DNA from: Maribacter cobaltidurans
GTDB taxonomy: Bacteria > Bacteroidota > Bacteroidia > Flavobacteriales > Flavobacteriaceae
Direction: 5' to 3'
DNA: 64,000 nt
Assembly: GCF_002269385.1 (NCBI RefSeq)
Contig: NZ_CP022957.1
Location: 2,103,001-2,167,000, forward strand
Position 1 is the first letter of the stretch. Each line of letters opens with the position of its first letter. The notes below the pieces were generated by a model. That model worked only from the letters and a program-made list of their open reading frames with translations. It searched no databases and was not told where the DNA came from. The translations under genes and the position numbers were made by a program. Below, one piece after another: positions 34,154 to 43,337 of this stretch.

Positions 34154-34834
34154 ATGAACCTGAAAAAGTCGATTTTACTCATAGTTCTAATTCTCCTAGT
34201 GGATCAATGGAGTAAAATATATATTAAGACAAACTTCGTTTTAGGTGAATCCGTCGATGTTTTTAACTGGTTTAAAATTCTATTTATTGAGAATGAAGGT
34301 GCTGCCTGGGGTGCTAAACTTAGCGATGTACTGCCCATTTCAGATGCAACAGGTAAACTGATTTTGACCATTTTCAGGTTGTTCGCCATTTTTGGAATTG
34401 GATATTGGTTGTATGATGTTGTAAGGAAAAAATCTTCAAAAACATTGATTGTTGCCGTTTCCTTAATATTCGCAGGAGCTTTGGGCAATATTTTGGACTC
34501 TGTTTTTTATGGGTTGCTATTTGATGATAGTTATAATCATGTGGCCACATTGTTTTCGGATGAACCCTACGGAAAGCTTTTTCATGGCAAGGTAGTAGAT
34601 ATGTTATACTTTCCATTAGTGGATACTACTTGGCCGGAATGGGTGCCCAAGGTGGGAGGAAAGAATTTTAGGTTTTTTGAGCCGGTCTTTAATATTGCGG
34701 ATACGGCTATAAGTACAGGTGTAGGAATTTTGCTGGTTTTTAATAAGCGGGCATTTGGTAATAATAATGAAGAGGAAAAGGTTGTTGAGCCTACGGAGAA
34801 TCAGGAAGATTATCGGGAACCAGTGAAGGAGTAA
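34154..34834 (+). CDS. lspA: Lipoprotein signal peptidase (signal peptidase II)
   Basis: 226 residues, about 50 longer than E. coli LspA. Four membrane helices with the aspartic catalytic pair: GALGNILDSVFYG and FNIADTAIS. LVDQWSKIYIKTNF and IENEGAAWG are the other LspA motifs. It cleaves the signal peptide of diacylglyceryl-modified prolipoproteins. The extra length is mainly an insert around residues 120-175 and a charged tail (EEEKVVEPTENQEDYREPVK). It overlaps the convergent cyclo-ligase gene by 25 bp. Confidence 0.93.
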   Translation: MNLKKSILLIVLILLVDQWSKIYIKTNFVLGESVDVFNWFKILFIENEGAAWGAKLSDVLPISDATGKLILTIFRLFAIFGIGYWLYDVVRKKSSKTLIVAVSLIFAGALGNILDSVFYGLLFDDSYNHVATLFSDEPYGKLFHGKVVDMLYFPLVDTTWPEWVPKVGGKNFRFFEPVFNIADTAISTGVGILLVFNKRAFGNNNEEEKVVEPTENQEDYREPVKE

Positions 34835-35382
34835 ATTTTTTCAGGGGTAACGCAGTAATCCAATGGAATATCAGTAGGCAATACTCCGGAAATTCTTTTT
34901 TCCGCTTCAAAAAAGCTAAGCCCCACTTTGAGCACTTCGGGTTTACAGCATGCTATGAATTTGTCATAGAATCCTTTTCCATAACCGACCCTGTTACCGT
35001 TTTCATCGAAGGCCAACAAAGGAATAAAGATTACATCGATATTGTTGGGTTCTATTTGAATGCCGTTCACTGGTTCTGGAACGCCCCATGCACTATTTTT
35101 AAATTTAGTGTTGTCTGTGAGTAAATAATGTTCCAAGGAATCATTTTCTACTTTTGGCACTACAATATTTTTATCCTTTCCTTGAAGAATTGAAAGAAGA
35201 TTTATAGTATCTATTTCCTGTTTTGAAAGTATGGGAAGAAAAATATGGTAATAGTCTTTGGACCAAATGGGAAGCTCAAGGGTTTTATTGGAAATCGCAA
35301 GACTTTTGTCAGCTATCTGACTTGAGGAAAGCTGGTTTCTTAAAGTAAGGTATTTTTGGCGCAAATCTTTCTTCAACATCAT
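34810..35382 (-). CDS. 5-formyltetrahydrofolate cyclo-ligase
   Basis: 190 residues. KKDLRQKYLTLRNQLSSSQI at the N-terminus and GYGKGFYDKFIACC with IPLLAFDENGNRVGYGKGFY give the family's nucleotide- and folate-binding motifs. It converts 5-formyl-THF to 5,10-methenyl-THF using ATP. The 3' end overlaps lspA. Cytosolic. Confidence 0.93.
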   Translation of the reverse strand: MMLKKDLRQKYLTLRNQLSSSQIADKSLAISNKTLELPIWSKDYYHIFLPILSKQEIDTINLLSILQGKDKNIVVPKVENDSLEHYLLTDNTKFKNSAWGVPEPVNGIQIEPNNIDVIFIPLLAFDENGNRVGYGKGFYDKFIACCKPEVLKVGLSFFEAEKRISGVLPTDIPLDYCVTPEKIYSFTGSR

Positions 35383-35415
35383 TGAAAAAATGATTTGTTT
35401 GTCATTTAATTTTAA

Positions 35416-35502
35416 TTAGTCCTTACCTGCAACAGCAAAGAAAACTTTGAAAAACAACATCAAAATAAGGTAAGTTCCCAGTGTTATTATATAGCTTTCC
35501 AT
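35416..35502 (-). CDS. Possible 28-residue membrane micropeptide
   Basis: A short minus-strand frame from the ATG at 35500-35502 to the TAA at 35416-35418 would encode MESYIITLGTYLILMLFFKV followed by FFAVAGKD: one nearly continuous hydrophobic helix with a charged end. It lies 34 bp downstream of the cyclo-ligase start and is transcribed the same way. No clear Shine-Dalgarno. Coding status is a guess from the length and hydrophobic pattern. Confidence 0.25.
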   Translation of the reverse strand: MESYIITLGTYLILMLFFKVFFAVAGKD

Positions 35503-35889
35503 TAATAAATTCTTTAAGATTTTGAGGTTTGCTTCGAGTTAAATGTAAGTAAAAAAAATATTAAATATCCTTGAAAGGCACATTTTTATCGTTAAAAAGC
35601 ACTTTTTTATATAAAAATTAACAGTAAAGAGAATAAATAACAGGTTTAAATATGTGTAAGCAACTGTATTTAAGGTGTTTAAACATATTTCAAAGGAGCA
35701 AGCGAAATATTATTGAAATTTAGTGTAACCTAGGTTCCTATTTTGAACAAGGATTAAGACATCCTTATATGCCAATTAAAATATATGTCGGTATATATTT
35801 TTGAGTTAAAATGCTTGGAAAATTTTAGTTGTTTCGAGAAAAGCATGTAATTTCAAAACCATCGACTAAAGCGTTATTATTTTAAGTTT
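35503..35889. other. Gene-free AT-rich spacer before uvrC
   Basis: No gene supported. It contains a partial inverted repeat, TTTAAATATGT near 35645 and ACATATTT near 35683. uvrC promoter elements presumably lie here, but no box matches the TAnnTTTG consensus well. Confidence 0.4.
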
Positions 35890-37677
35890 ATGTCCCAAAT
35901 ACCAATTGACGTTCAATTAAGTGCACTACCTAACGGACCAGGTGTTTATCAATTTTACGATAAGGATGATAAAATCCTGTATGTGGGCAAGGCAAAGAAC
36001 CTTAAAAAAAGGGTGTCATCCTACTTCAATAAAAATCACGAGTATGGTAAAACCAGGGTCCTTGTAAAAAAAATAAAGCGGATCAAACACATTGTGGTAC
36101 CCACGGAATCCGATGCACTTTTGCTGGAGAATAATCTGATCAAGGAATATAAGCCACGTTATAATGTAATGCTTAAGGATGATAAGTCCTACCCATGGCT
36201 ATGTTTAAAGAATGAGCGTTTCCCTAGATTATTTCCCACTAGACGTGTTATAAAGGATGGCTCTGAATATTACGGTCCGTATACTAGTATGAAAACTGTT
36301 AGGACACTTTTGGATTTGATCAAAAGTGTTTATCCATTAAGGACCTGCAATTATGATTTGTCCGAAGAAAAAATAAAGGGAGGTAAATATAAGGTTTGCC
36401 TGGAATATCATTTGGGAAACTGCAAGGGACCCTGTGAGGGACTTCAATCCTCTGAAGAGTATAATAGGCAGATTGAGGATATTAAGGAAATTATCAAAGG
36501 AAATTTTAAATCCTCCTTACATTACTTTAAAGCTCAAATGAAATCCCTCGCAGATCAAATGAGGTTTGAGGAGGCGCAACGCATTAAGGATAAGATAGAG
36601 GTTCTGGAAAACTATCAGGTCAAATCCACTATTGTAAATCCAAAGATCAGCAATGTGGATGTTTTCACAATCATTTCTGACAGTGCCATGGCCTATGTTA
36701 ATTTTCTTCAATTATCCCACGGTTCAATAATACGTTCTCATACCATGGAAATCAAAAAGAAATTGGATGAATCCGATGAGGAACTACTCCAATTGGCCAT
36801 AGTGGAAATACGACAACGTTTTAACTCGCAATCCCAAGAACTTTATCTTCCCTTTGAAGTAGAATTGGAGGCATCCTTAAAGGTATCGGTACCAAAGCTA
36901 GGGGATAAAAAAAGGTTGGTAGAACTGTCTGAACGAAATGCCAAGTTCTTTAGACAGGAACGTTTTAACCAAATCAAGATTATAGACCCTGATCGTCATA
37001 CCAATAGAATCATGGCCCAAATGAAGAAAGACTTGCGATTGTCAGAAGAGCCAAGGCATATCGAGTGTTTCGATAACAGTAACATTCAAGGGACTAACCC
37101 CGTTGCGGCCTGTGTTGTCTTTAGGGACGGGAAACCAAGTAAAAAGGAGTACAGACATTTTAATATCAAGACCGTAACGGGACCTGACGACTTTGCCTCC
37201 ATGGAGGAAGTCGTATTTAGAAGGTATAAAAGACTTTTGGAGGAAGATGAATCCCTGCCGCAGTTAATTATCATTGATGGAGGTAAAGGACAGCTATCAT
37301 CGGCTTTAAAAAGTCTGGAGGCTTTGGGACTACGGGGTAAAATCGCCATAGTGGGTATTGCAAAAAGGCTGGAGGAAATATATTTCCCGGGTGATTCAAT
37401 ACCACTCTATTTGGACAAAAAATCTGAAAGTTTAAAGATAATTCAACATTTGAGAAACGAAGCTCATAGATTTGGTATAACTTTTCACAGAAATAAAAGG
37501 AGTAAAAGCGCAATAAATTCGGAATTGGAGACTATTGAAGGTGTGGGAGAAAAAACTGCACGTGATTTATTGAAGAAATTCAAATCCGTTAAACGTATAA
37601 AGGAAGCTTCATTGGAGCATTTGACCGAAATTGTGGGACCTTCCAAAGCAAAGAAAATATATGGTTCGTTTCATTGA
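35890..37677 (+). CDS. uvrC: UvrABC excinuclease subunit C
   Basis: 595 residues. The N-terminal GIY-YIG nuclease (GVYQFYDKDDKILYVGKAKN), UVR/UvrB-binding region (around SLADQMRFEEAQRIKDKIEV, about 215-240), RNase H-like endonuclease (IECFDNSNIQGTNPVAACVV; LIIIDGGKGQLSSAL) and C-terminal helix-hairpin-helix (LETIEGVGEKTARDLLKKFK) are all present in order. It makes both incisions in nucleotide excision repair. Its end is followed closely by the patatin-BamA gene. Confidence 0.97.
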   Translation: MSQIPIDVQLSALPNGPGVYQFYDKDDKILYVGKAKNLKKRVSSYFNKNHEYGKTRVLVKKIKRIKHIVVPTESDALLLENNLIKEYKPRYNVMLKDDKSYPWLCLKNERFPRLFPTRRVIKDGSEYYGPYTSMKTVRTLLDLIKSVYPLRTCNYDLSEEKIKGGKYKVCLEYHLGNCKGPCEGLQSSEEYNRQIEDIKEIIKGNFKSSLHYFKAQMKSLADQMRFEEAQRIKDKIEVLENYQVKSTIVNPKISNVDVFTIISDSAMAYVNFLQLSHGSIIRSHTMEIKKKLDESDEELLQLAIVEIRQRFNSQSQELYLPFEVELEASLKVSVPKLGDKKRLVELSERNAKFFRQERFNQIKIIDPDRHTNRIMAQMKKDLRLSEEPRHIECFDNSNIQGTNPVAACVVFRDGKPSKKEYRHFNIKTVTGPDDFASMEEVVFRRYKRLLEEDESLPQLIIIDGGKGQLSSALKSLEALGLRGKIAIVGIAKRLEEIYFPGDSIPLYLDKKSESLKIIQHLRNEAHRFGITFHRNKRSKSAINSELETIEGVGEKTARDLLKKFKSVKRIKEASLEHLTEIVGPSKAKKIYGSFH

Positions 37678-37699
37678 ATGGAAAATAGCAAGGAAACTT

Positions 37700-39961
37700 A
37701 TGGGCAAAGGTATTCTTTTGTCCTTGGTATTTTTTGTATCGATGCAAAGCTTGGCCCAAACAGACGAACCTAAAAGGCCAAAGGTTGGACTCGTTCTAAG
37801 TGGAGGTGGTGCCAAAGGGCTGGCGCATATTGGTGCCCTGAAGGTAATTGAGGAAGCGGGCGTGCAAATTGATTATATAGGCGGAACTAGCATGGGTGCC
37901 ATCATAGGAGCCTTATATGCGGCGGGGTATTCCGCATCGGAACTGGACTCTATTTTTAGGGCGACCGATTTTATTAATCTTATACAGGATAATCTTCCAA
38001 GGGACGCAAAAACTTTTCATGAGAAGGAGGATTCTGAGCGCTATGCCCTAACCCTGCCGTTTGAAAATTTTAAGGTAAGTGTTCCTACCGCATTTTCTGG
38101 AGGGCAAAATATTTACAATGAGCTAGTTAGGTTGCTATATCCCGTAAAGGATGTGAACGATTTCTCAAAGCTTCCCATTCCTTTCGTTTGTATTGCCACT
38201 AATATTGAAACAGGGCAAGAAGTTGTTTTAAACTCTGGATATCTTCCACAAGCCATTATGGCCAGTGGAACTTTGCCCTCTCTTTTTGAACCATCAAGTA
38301 TAGATGGAAAAGTACTTATTGATGGAGGAGTAGTAAATAACTACCCCATAGACAAAGTTAGAGATATGGGTGCCGATATCGTAATAGGGGTAGATGTACA
38401 GCACGATCTTTCAAGTAGGGACGCCCTATTGTCCGCAACGGAAATTCTTTTACAGATAAACAATTACAGAACGGTAAGGGATATGGTTGAAAAGGCCCGT
38501 AAAACGGATATCTATATTAAACCGGATATTGAAGGATTTACAGTAATTGAATTTGACAAGACGGGTGAAATTATTGAAAGAGGGGAACAGGCGGCCAAAG
38601 AAAAATTTGAGGATCTAAAAAAAATTGCAAGAAAACCATTTCGTGAAAAGAAAGGAATACATATCACGAGTCTTAAGGACACGCTTACCATAAACCGACT
38701 AATAATCAATGGTAGCAACCAACATACTAGAGGTTATGTAAAAGGAAAGCTAAGATTTAATCTAGCCCAACCCATTACTTTTGAAAAGCTACAACAGGGT
38801 ATAAGTAATCTAACGGCAACAGGAAATTTTGCAACGAACAGATATAAGTTAGTCTCCAATGGAATTGGTGAGGATTTAATACTGCGTTTGGACGAAACCC
38901 AAAACACTTCGTTTATAAGATTGGGAGCGCACTATGATGACCTTTATAAAAGCGCGGCAATTCTAAACTTCACAAAAAGAAAACTTTTATTTAGGGATGA
39001 TGAAGCTTCTTTTGATCTTGTATTGGGGGATAATGTAAGATATGACTTTCAATATTATGTGGACAAAGGAACCTATTGGAGCTTTGGTTTAAACTCACGG
39101 TTCAATGCCTTTAGTCAGGATATTAGTTTTGATTTAATACGGCAGAATTTTGAAGTGCCCACGGGAACAAATCTTAATACTTTAAATATTGATGTGTCCG
39201 ATTTCACAAATCAACTATACGTGCAGACCGTTCTGAGGGAAGAATTTGCCTTTACCCTTGGCGGGCAATACCAGTTTCTTAAGTATAGTACAAGGACTAT
39301 AGAGCCATTCACCGCTGAAACACCATCGGAGGTGGCAGAACCCTCCAACGAAAGGACTTTCTTTGAAAAAGGAAGTTACTTTAGCGTCTATGGTAATTTA
39401 AAGCTGGATACCTATGATGACAGGTACTTTCCTACTAGAGGCTTGTTTTTTGAAGGAGACATGCATTACTATCTGTTTTCTTCGGATTATAATCAAAACT
39501 TCAAGGATTTTTCGGTTTCAAAAGCAAGGATGGGAACTGCTTTCCCCATTTTTAAAAATCTATCCATGAATATAGAAACCGAGGGAGGTTTCAAATTGGG
39601 TACATCTGGTGTAACCACTTTTGATTTTGTTCTTGGAGGTTATGGTACGGATATGATAAATAATTTCACTCCGTTTTTAGGATATGATTTTTTGAGCCTG
39701 CCAGGGAATAGTTTTGTAAAGGCGTATGCAAGATTGGATTATGAGTTTATTGGAAAGAACCACCTTTTGTTTGCAACTAATTTTGCCAATGTTGAAGACG
39801 ATTTGTTTAGAACGGGAGAATGGTTTACTGCGCCAGATTTCTCCGGGTATGGATTAGGGTATGGTTGGGAGTCCTTTATTGGACCGATACAGGTACTATA
39901 TTCCTGGTCCCCGGAGCGGCAAAACTCCAATTTTTTCTTTAGTATAGGTTATTGGTTTTAA
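37700..39961 (+). CDS. Patatin-like phospholipase with POTRA/BamA-type barrel
   Basis: About 753 residues from ATG 37700 (signal peptide MGKGILLSLVFFVSMQSLAQ); an in-frame Met at 37661 lies inside uvrC and would put a non-signal extension ahead. Patatin domain: GLVLSGGGAKGLAHIGALKV oxyanion loop, GTSMGAIIGALYAAGY with the nucleophile Ser, and DGGVVNNYPIDKVR with the Asp. Then a POTRA-like segment (about 325-400) and a C-terminal beta barrel like BamA/PlpD (ending YSWSPERQNSNFFFSIGYWF). PlpD-type type V secretion autotransporter phospholipase; likely outer-membrane placement. Confidence 0.9.
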   Translation: MGKGILLSLVFFVSMQSLAQTDEPKRPKVGLVLSGGGAKGLAHIGALKVIEEAGVQIDYIGGTSMGAIIGALYAAGYSASELDSIFRATDFINLIQDNLPRDAKTFHEKEDSERYALTLPFENFKVSVPTAFSGGQNIYNELVRLLYPVKDVNDFSKLPIPFVCIATNIETGQEVVLNSGYLPQAIMASGTLPSLFEPSSIDGKVLIDGGVVNNYPIDKVRDMGADIVIGVDVQHDLSSRDALLSATEILLQINNYRTVRDMVEKARKTDIYIKPDIEGFTVIEFDKTGEIIERGEQAAKEKFEDLKKIARKPFREKKGIHITSLKDTLTINRLIINGSNQHTRGYVKGKLRFNLAQPITFEKLQQGISNLTATGNFATNRYKLVSNGIGEDLILRLDETQNTSFIRLGAHYDDLYKSAAILNFTKRKLLFRDDEASFDLVLGDNVRYDFQYYVDKGTYWSFGLNSRFNAFSQDISFDLIRQNFEVPTGTNLNTLNIDVSDFTNQLYVQTVLREEFAFTLGGQYQFLKYSTRTIEPFTAETPSEVAEPSNERTFFEKGSYFSVYGNLKLDTYDDRYFPTRGLFFEGDMHYYLFSSDYNQNFKDFSVSKARMGTAFPIFKNLSMNIETEGGFKLGTSGVTTFDFVLGGYGTDMINNFTPFLGYDFLSLPGNSFVKAYARLDYEFIGKNHLLFATNFANVEDDLFRTGEWFTAPDFSGYGLGYGWESFIGPIQVLYSWSPERQNSNFFFSIGYWF

Positions 39962-40100
39962 CTACGATTTTTCTATTTGGAACCGTTTTTTTCTTAAGGA
40001 ATTCACAATTGAAAGGCTTAAATGTGAATTACTGTTAAGTTGAAAGTTAAAGTAAGTTAAAACCTACTCCAGTAGAAGAACAAGTTTTAATTTTACCAAC

Positions 40101-40120
40101 GTAAGGGGTGGTTCCCTTAC
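40101..40120 (+). other. Perfect hairpin in the spacer before a terminator
   Basis: GTAAGGG (40101-40107), 6-base loop, CCCTTAC (40114-40120). Flanking ACCAA and TTGGT could extend the fold. It lies 50 bp upstream of the terminator at 40172. It may be part of the 3' leader of the patatin mRNA or a small RNA; nothing decides. Confidence 0.35.
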
Positions 40121-40171
40121 AACTTTAAGTATTGGTTTTTCATAATTTAAAGTTTGGTTGGTTATTTAGGA

Positions 40172-40204
40172 AAAGCCCAGTTTTATGACTGGGCTTTTTT
40201 TATG
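40172..40204 (+). terminator. Rho-independent terminator
   Basis: AAAGCCCAG (40172-40180) pairs with CTGGGCTTT (40189-40197) around an 8-base loop, then a T-run. Confidence 0.88.
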
Positions 40205-40292
40205 CAATACTTTGGAATAAATTTTGTTTAAGTAATTGTAAGGTCGTTTATTATGAAAAATCATGTAGTATTTTTATAAAAAAAATGTGCTT

Positions 40293-41072
40293 ATGAGAAA
40301 GGTTTTGGTTTTACTGCTTTTGATGGGATATAATAATCTATTTTCCCAAGAACAGCAATCTGCCTTTAAATCTGGGGAATGGCTAAAGTTTAGGATGCAC
40401 TACGGTATCCTTAATGCCAGCTATGCTACCTTGCACGTAAAGAATGCTACAATAGATTCCATACCTGTTTATCACGTGGTAGGCCATGGAGAAACCACAG
40501 GATTCGCAAGTATTTTTTTTAAAGTGGATGATACCTATGAAAGTTATTTTGACAAGAGGGATGGAAAACCTTATAAGTTTATCCGGAAAATAAATGAAGG
40601 AGGTTATACCAAGGACGTAGAAATCAATTTTGACCATGAAAAGGACAAAGCGGTGCTCAATGATAAAAAAAACAATAAAAAGTTTAATTTTGATCTCCAA
40701 GACAGTATACAGGATTTAATTTCCGCGTTCTACTTTCTAAGGAACAATTATGAGCCCAAAGATTTAGTTGTCGGTGAGGCCATAGACTTGAAAATGCTAT
40801 ATGACGATGATGGTATTTTCAATTTTAAATTGAAGTACTTGGGAAAGGAGATTGTAAATACAAAGTACGGAAAGGTAGAATGTCTTAAGTTTAGGCCCTT
40901 GGTACAATCCGGTAGGGTCTTTAAAGAGAAGGAAAGTCTATCATTATGGGTGTCCAATGATGATAATCGCATTCCTATAAGAATAAAGGCAGATTTAGCG
41001 GTTGGTGCTATTAAGGCAGATTTGGATGGTTATAATGGCTTAAAGCATCAATTTAAGATACTAATGGATTAA
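40293..41072 (+). CDS. Secreted DUF3108 family protein
   Basis: 259 residues from ATG 40293 (signal peptide, MRKVLVLLLLMGYNNLFSQE). The GEWLKFRMHYGILNASYATL opening, with repeated beta strands and the later GKVECLKFRPLVQSGRVFKE, marks DUF3108. Periplasmic or outer-membrane associated; function unknown. Five bases upstream of the TDO gene; from memory DUF3108 and TDO are often adjacent in this family of bacteria. Confidence 0.85.
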   Translation: MRKVLVLLLLMGYNNLFSQEQQSAFKSGEWLKFRMHYGILNASYATLHVKNATIDSIPVYHVVGHGETTGFASIFFKVDDTYESYFDKRDGKPYKFIRKINEGGYTKDVEINFDHEKDKAVLNDKKNNKKFNFDLQDSIQDLISAFYFLRNNYEPKDLVVGEAIDLKMLYDDDGIFNFKLKYLGKEIVNTKYGKVECLKFRPLVQSGRVFKEKESLSLWVSNDDNRIPIRIKADLAVGAIKADLDGYNGLKHQFKILMD

Positions 41073-41076
41073 TAGA

Positions 41077-42045
41077 ATGGACGATAAAGAGCGGGTCAAA
41101 TCTCAAATTTTAAAACTTGAGGAAAAGTACAGGGATTCTGGCCAAGATTTAAGCTCTTATCTAGATGGGTTACTATACCAACGCTATCTTACCTACTGGG
41201 ATTACATTCACTTGGATACCCTATTAAGTCTTCAGGTTCCCAGAACCCACTTTCCCGATGAGGAAATCTTCATCATGTACCATCAGATAACCGAGTTGTA
41301 TTTCAAGCTCATTTTGCACGAGCAAAAACAATTGGTGGACGACAAATCCCAGAACCTTGATTTTTTTGTAGAAAAGCTAAGGAGAATTAACAGTTACTAT
41401 ACCGCCCTTATTTCATCTTTTAGCATTATGATCAAAGGAATGGAAAAAGAACAATTTCTTCAATATAGAATGGCTTTATTGCCAGCGAGCGGTTTTCAAT
41501 CGGCTCAATTCAGGATGATAGAGATTTATTCCACACCCCTGCAAAATCTGGTACACGAGTCCCAAAGGAATGATTTTTCGGAAGCTAATAGTATCGAGGA
41601 GCTATACGAGAACATCTATTGGAAAAAGGGTGCTACGGATATCTCTACTGGGGAGAAAACCCTAACGCTTAAGCAGTTTGAGTATCGATATACGCCAAGG
41701 TTGGTGCGAACGGCCAAGCAATTGTTAAATAACACAATTTATCATAAATACTTAGCTTTGCCACCGGAAGCCAAACAAAATAAAGAATTGGTTAAAGCGT
41801 TAAAGACGATGGATTTGAATGCCAATGTCAACTGGCCGTTGATGCATATGGGTTCGGCCCATCGCTATTTAGGAAAGGATTCAGGAGATTTGGAAGCGAC
41901 CGGAGGAACAAACTGGAAGGAATATCTTCCACCAAGTTTCCAAAAAGTGGTATTCTTTCCAGAAATTTATACAAAAGAGGAATTAAATAACTGGGGCAAA
42001 CAATGGGTAGACCATATTTATAACCCCAATAAAATTAATACATAG
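41077..42045 (+). CDS. Tryptophan 2,3-dioxygenase
   Basis: 322 residues. YHQITELYFKLILHEQKQLV has the family's substrate-binding helix, and HMGSAHRYLGKDSGDLEATG with GGTNWKEYLPP supplies the heme-proximal His and the T-G-G loop. It opens the indole ring of Trp to N-formylkynurenine, the first step of the kynurenine route. It is the only kynurenine gene in the window. Cytosolic heme enzyme. Confidence 0.94.
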   Translation: MDDKERVKSQILKLEEKYRDSGQDLSSYLDGLLYQRYLTYWDYIHLDTLLSLQVPRTHFPDEEIFIMYHQITELYFKLILHEQKQLVDDKSQNLDFFVEKLRRINSYYTALISSFSIMIKGMEKEQFLQYRMALLPASGFQSAQFRMIEIYSTPLQNLVHESQRNDFSEANSIEELYENIYWKKGATDISTGEKTLTLKQFEYRYTPRLVRTAKQLLNNTIYHKYLALPPEAKQNKELVKALKTMDLNANVNWPLMHMGSAHRYLGKDSGDLEATGGTNWKEYLPPSFQKVVFFPEIYTKEELNNWGKQWVDHIYNPNKINT

Positions 42046-42050
42046 GTTTG

Positions 42051-43337
42051 ATGCGAAAATATTGGGGCATAATATTTACGTTGTTTTTTTTAGGGGCATG
42101 TAAGGAGGAAAAAGTTACTGTAAAACATGAAGAGCTAAAAATAAGCCCGGTGGAGGACCCCGTGGTCACCCGATTTGGTTTTAATTTTGACGAATTCAAT
42201 GTTCATCTGGATACGATAAAGTATGGGGATAGTTTTGGGGAGTTGATGTTGAAGAATAAGGTTGAGTATCCTAAGATTGCGACCATATCAGAGAAATACA
42301 AGGATACTTTTGATGTTCGCAGGATTCGTGTTGGTAAACCTTATTTGATTTTAAAATCCAAGGATACTACGGAACAGGCCCAAGTTTTTATTTATGAAAA
42401 CAATCCAATTGACTATACCGTAGTTGATCTTAGGGACAGTGTACAGGTTTACAAGGGTAAAAAGAAGGTAAAATATGTGGAAAGGGAGGTTTCTGGTATT
42501 ATTGAAACCAATCTGTCCGAAGCTATCTTAGACCAAGGAATAGATTATAATGTTACGCACAACTTGGCCAATGTTTATGCTTGGACCATTGATTTTTCCA
42601 TGTTACAAAAGAACGACAAGTTTAAGGTAATCTATAAGGAAAAGTATATCAACGATACCGTCTACGCGGGTGCAGAACCTATAGATGCCGCCTATTTTGA
42701 GCATAATGGAAGACCTATCTATGCTTTTGCCTACGAAAATGATTCTTTAAAAAGGTTGGTAGATTATTTTGATGATGAGGCCAACAACCTAAGACGGACG
42801 TTTCTTAGAATGCCCGTGGAATTTGGCAGGTTGTCCTCACGATATAACCTTAAAAGAAGGATAAGGTATTACGGGTATAAAGTAAGACCTCACAAAGGAA
42901 CCGATTATGCCGCGGCCATAGGAACACCTATCCTTGCTACTGCGGATGGTACGGTCACGGAATCAACCCGAAGAGGAGGAAATGGAAAATATGTAAAAAT
43001 CAGACATAACGAAACCTACTCTACACAATACCTTCATATGAAGAAGCAAAATGTAAAAAAGGGACAATTCGTTCGTCAAGGAGATGTTATTGGATGGGTA
43101 GGGATGACCGGAAATACGGGCGGGCCACATGTATGCTATCGGTTTTGGAAAAATGGCAGACAAGTAGACCCATTAAGGGAAGAGCTTCCACAGGCGGAAC
43201 CACTGGCAGAGGAACTAAGACCAGATTACTATGCATACATAAACCCAATAAAGGAACAGTTGGATTGTATCGTTTACCCGGAGAAGATTGAAGAAGAGGA
43301 TTTGTTAACACTCAATGAAATAGATGAAACTAAATAA
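42051..43337 (+). CDS. M23 metallopeptidase lipoprotein
   Basis: 428 residues from ATG 42051 (a TTG precedes). Lipobox FLGAC gives an acylated Cys18. The N-terminal half is an OapA/SH3-like module. The peptidase domain (about 270-375) has [16 protein letters not shown] (metal His and Asp) and [20 protein letters not shown] (HxH), then [20 protein letters not shown]. It is predicted to cut peptidoglycan cross-links or glycine bridges. The last 14 bp overlap pgi, so translation may be coupled. Confidence 0.92.
   Translation: MRKYWGIIFTLFFLGACKEEKVTVKHEELKISPVEDPVVTRFGFNFDEFNVHLDTIKYGDSFGELMLKNKVEYPKIATISEKYKDTFDVRRIRVGKPYLILKSKDTTEQAQVFIYENNPIDYTVVDLRDSVQVYKGKKKVKYVEREVSGIIETNLSEAILDQGIDYNVTHNLANVYAWTIDFSMLQKNDKFKVIYKEKYINDTVYAGAEPIDAAYFEHNGRPIYAFAYENDSLKRLVDYFDDEANNLRRTFLRMPVEFGRLSSRYNLKRRIRYYGYKVRPHKGTDYAAAIGTPILATADGTVTESTRRGGNGKYVKIRHNETYSTQYLHMKKQNVKKGQFVRQGDVIGWVGMTGNTGGPHVCYRFWKNGRQVDPLREELPQAEPLAEELRPDYYAYINPIKEQLDCIVYPEKIEEEDLLTLNEIDETK

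Noticed and set aside
41077..42045. Kynurenine pathway operon
   Set aside because: TDO is the only such gene here; neighbours are DUF3108, an M23 peptidase and pgi, which are unrelated.
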